Shown here piece after piece: positions 5,684 through 7,211 of a stretch of DNA of 7,211 nt (its first letter is position 1; each line of letters begins with the position of its first letter). Made by a program: the position numbers and the translations under genes. Below the pieces are notes generated by a model that saw only the letters and a list, made by a program, of their open reading frames with translations, searched no databases and was not told the DNA's origin. Source of the DNA: Planctomycetota bacterium. Lineage in GTDB: Bacteria; Planctomycetota; PUPC01; DSUN01. The stretch is from contig VGYW01000425.1 of assembly GCA_016872875.1 (NCBI GenBank), forward strand, positions 1 through 7,211, written 5' to 3'.

Positions 5684-7211
5684 ATGGGAACCAGGCAATG
5701 GCGCTCGGCGACGTGTGCGATGCGGGCCGCGTGGCTGCTGACCGGGGTGGCTCTCCTGGCCTGCCAGCCGAGCCTTGCCGAGCAGGGGCCGGAGCAGAAC
5801 TTCGCGGATGGGGCGAGCTACAAGGTCGAGGCATTCTTCGGCGGCGCCGACGTCAAGGCGACGCGCATCGAGAAGGCCGGGCCGGGCGGCTCCACCGCGC
5901 TCTCGATTCAGTTCCGCACCCCCCGCGAGAACTCGGGGGCCACCGTGTCGTGGAGCTTCCCGCCCAAGGCCATCGACAAGGAGCGTTTCGCGCTGCGACT
6001 CAAGACCCCCGGCGGCGCCGTGCCCTACGTCCGCTGCGCGTTCCTCGACGCTCAGGGCAAGCTCGTCTGTCGCAACAACTACTTTGCCGTTGCTGCCCCC
6101 GATTGGAAGCCCATCACGTTCGCCATCGGGCCGGGCAGCGGAGCGAACAGCTTCGAGCCGAAGGAGATCGCCCCCGGCCAGGAGGTGGCGAAGATCGTCA
6201 TCCAGCTTTGCGGCAGACCCGACAAGCAGTACGAGGTCCTGCTGGCGGACTTCCGCAAGGCAGAGGCTGCCGCGCCCAAGGCGGCCGAACCGCCGAAGGA
6301 GAAGAAGCCGCCGCGGCCCCGAAAGCTCGCCGCGAACCCCACGCCGAAGCCGGAGTCCAAGCCTGCAATAGCCAGCGGCGACACAAGGCTCTGGCTCGAC
6401 CCCGCTCGCGCCCACGCCTTCGCGGGGGCAAGCGTGGCGGGCATGTGGCTCCCCCCCAGCCCGAAGGGCATCTATCCGCGTTTCGCGTGCGTGGACGGCG
6501 ATGGCAGAAACGTGGAGTTCGGCGCCGACGATCCCGCAGTGAAGGCCACGGCGCAGGCCGAGGGCGACGACCGCGTGGCCGTCACCTATGCGCGCGATGG
6601 CTCCTCATTCAAGGTCGCCTGGCACGCGGCCAAAGACACGCTCCGCTGCGACGTGAGCGCCGTCACGGAAGGCAACCTGCTCCTGGCATCGGTCGGCCTG
6701 CCCAGGGTCTTTGGCGTCGCACTCGGCACGGGGGACTATGCGATCACCCCAGGCGGACGGCTCTTCCGCCCGCAAGAGGGCAACCCCGAGATGGAGTTCA
6801 AGCGCCGCGGCAACGCCGACAACACGGTGCCCAACTTCACCGCCGCACGCGTCGGGGGCAGAATCCTCTTCTACAAGCCGCTCACCCCGTCGCAATTCAT
6901 GCACCTCGGCGTCGAGCGCGCGGAGGATGGCCCCTACGCTTGGCTTGGCGGACTCCTCTACTTCCGTCCGCCTGACTTCAAGAACCCCGCCACCAAGCTC
7001 TGCCATCAGACGCTTTCCTGGCAGGTCGAGACGGCCGGCGACGCCAACGGCGACGGCGAGGCGGACTGGGTGGACTGCGCCGTGGCTTTCCGCGACCGCT
7101 ACATCAAGCCGAACAAGGACAAGGATGCGCTCCTCCGCGACTCGTACACCCTCTACCACGGCATCCCCGGCGACACCTACGAGCGGCTCACGGGCGTCAT
7201 CGAGAAGCTCG
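5684..7211 (+). CDS. secreted protein with carbohydrate-binding-like module and GH101-like region, open at the right edge
   Basis: The frame from ATG 5684 stays open for 509 codons to the window edge. Residues 1-32 form a signal sequence: Arg-rich start, hydrophobic core AAWLLTGVALLA, then C27. LLAC could be a lipobox, otherwise cleavage near SLA-E33. Residues 37-191 form a beta-rich module like a carbohydrate-binding jelly roll (FADGASYKVEAFF ... EVAKIVIQLCG). Residues 192-232 are an Ala/Lys/Pro linker. Residues 233-440 form a second beta-sandwich-like region. Then GDANGDGEADWVDCAVAFRD (D453, N455, D457, D461) closely resembles the stretch opening the catalytic domain of GH101 endo-alpha-N-acetylgalactosaminidases (NGDGxxDWQDGAIAYR). 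Such enzymes release O-linked disaccharides from mucin-type glycoproteins. The catalytic residues lie beyond the window, so activity is unproven. Strong promoter and Shine-Dalgarno sites suggest it is transcribed alone. Confidence 0.68.
   Translation, partial: MGTRQWRSATCAMRAAWLLTGVALLACQPSLAEQGPEQNFADGASYKVEAFFGGADVKATRIEKAGPGGSTALSIQFRTPRENSGATVSWSFPPKAIDKERFALRLKTPGGAVPYVRCAFLDAQGKLVCRNNYFAVAAPDWKPITFAIGPGSGANSFEPKEIAPGQEVAKIVIQLCGRPDKQYEVLLADFRKAEAAAPKAAEPPKEKKPPRPRKLAANPTPKPESKPAIASGDTRLWLDPARAHAFAGASVAGMWLPPSPKGIYPRFACVDGDGRNVEFGADDPAVKATAQAEGDDRVAVTYARDGSSFKVAWHAAKDTLRCDVSAVTEGNLLLASVGLPRVFGVALGTGDYAITPGGRLFRPQEGNPEMEFKRRGNADNTVPNFTAARVGGRILFYKPLTPSQFMHLGVERAEDGPYAWLGGLLYFRPPDFKNPATKLCHQTLSWQVETAGDANGDGEADWVDCAVAFRDRYIKPNKDKDALLRDSYTLYHGIPGDTYERLTGVIEKL

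Noticed and set aside
5357..6415. Long - strand open frame of 352 residues
   Set aside because: It lies opposite the 5684 gene and the C-rich stretch; its Leu/Arg/Gly-rich composition is typical of a GC-rich antisense shadow.
5527..6975. Long + strand open frame of 482 residues
   Set aside because: It is the shadow of the 5684 gene: its translation is Arg/Gly-rich and without family features, while the other frame has a Shine-Dalgarno site, signal sequence and recognisable domains.
1..7211. CRISPR array or rRNA gene
   Set aside because: No regularly spaced repeats of CRISPR type and no conserved rRNA segments were seen.

Overview
The window is GC-rich bacterial DNA with strong G/C preference at third codon positions in most genes. 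Three things suggest a Planctomycetota- or PVC-like environmental genome: a secreted glycosidase with a GH101-like signature behind its own promoter, a duplicated cysteine-rich DUF1284-like protein, and an extended -10 promoter style (TGnTAnnnT). This is a guess from gene content; no rRNA or other taxonomic marker is present.

Layout. Bases 1-388 hold the 3' end of an unrecognised gene that enters from the left. Bases 458-2783 are a compact, relatively lower-GC three-frame cassette on the + strand. It comprises an unrecognised N-terminal region (458-1432), an ApeA-like HEPN domain with an R-x4-H RNase motif (1333-2004), and, overlapping by ATGA, a PD-(D/E)XK nuclease with a C-terminal EVE/PUA-like region (2001-2783). 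The first two reading frames overlap and can be joined by one -1 step at a run of seven G. They are therefore either one frameshifted or frameshifting protein of about 514 residues, or a coupled pair. I read the cassette as a probable antiphage module: a modification-sensing DNA nuclease next to a HEPN RNase.

Bases 2782-3627 hold an unrecognised gene that seems to have lost its true 5' end right at the cassette border. It is followed at 3641-4648 by the duplicated Cys-rich protein.

Bases 4649-5560 contain no intact gene but look like a recombination scar. They hold two copies of a 47-base palindromic repeat exactly 290 bases apart, a tandem pair of GTAAG-type repeats, the 3' half of a tRNA-Leu(CAG) gene ending in encoded CCA, a strong hairpin, and a fragment of an IS66-type transposase. 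Together with the defence cassette this marks an accessory region or island edge.

From 5563 a good promoter and Shine-Dalgarno site lead into a secreted protein (5684 to the right edge, open). It has a carbohydrate-binding-like N-terminal module, a Lys/Pro-rich linker and the start of a GH101-like (endo-alpha-N-acetylgalactosaminidase-like) region.
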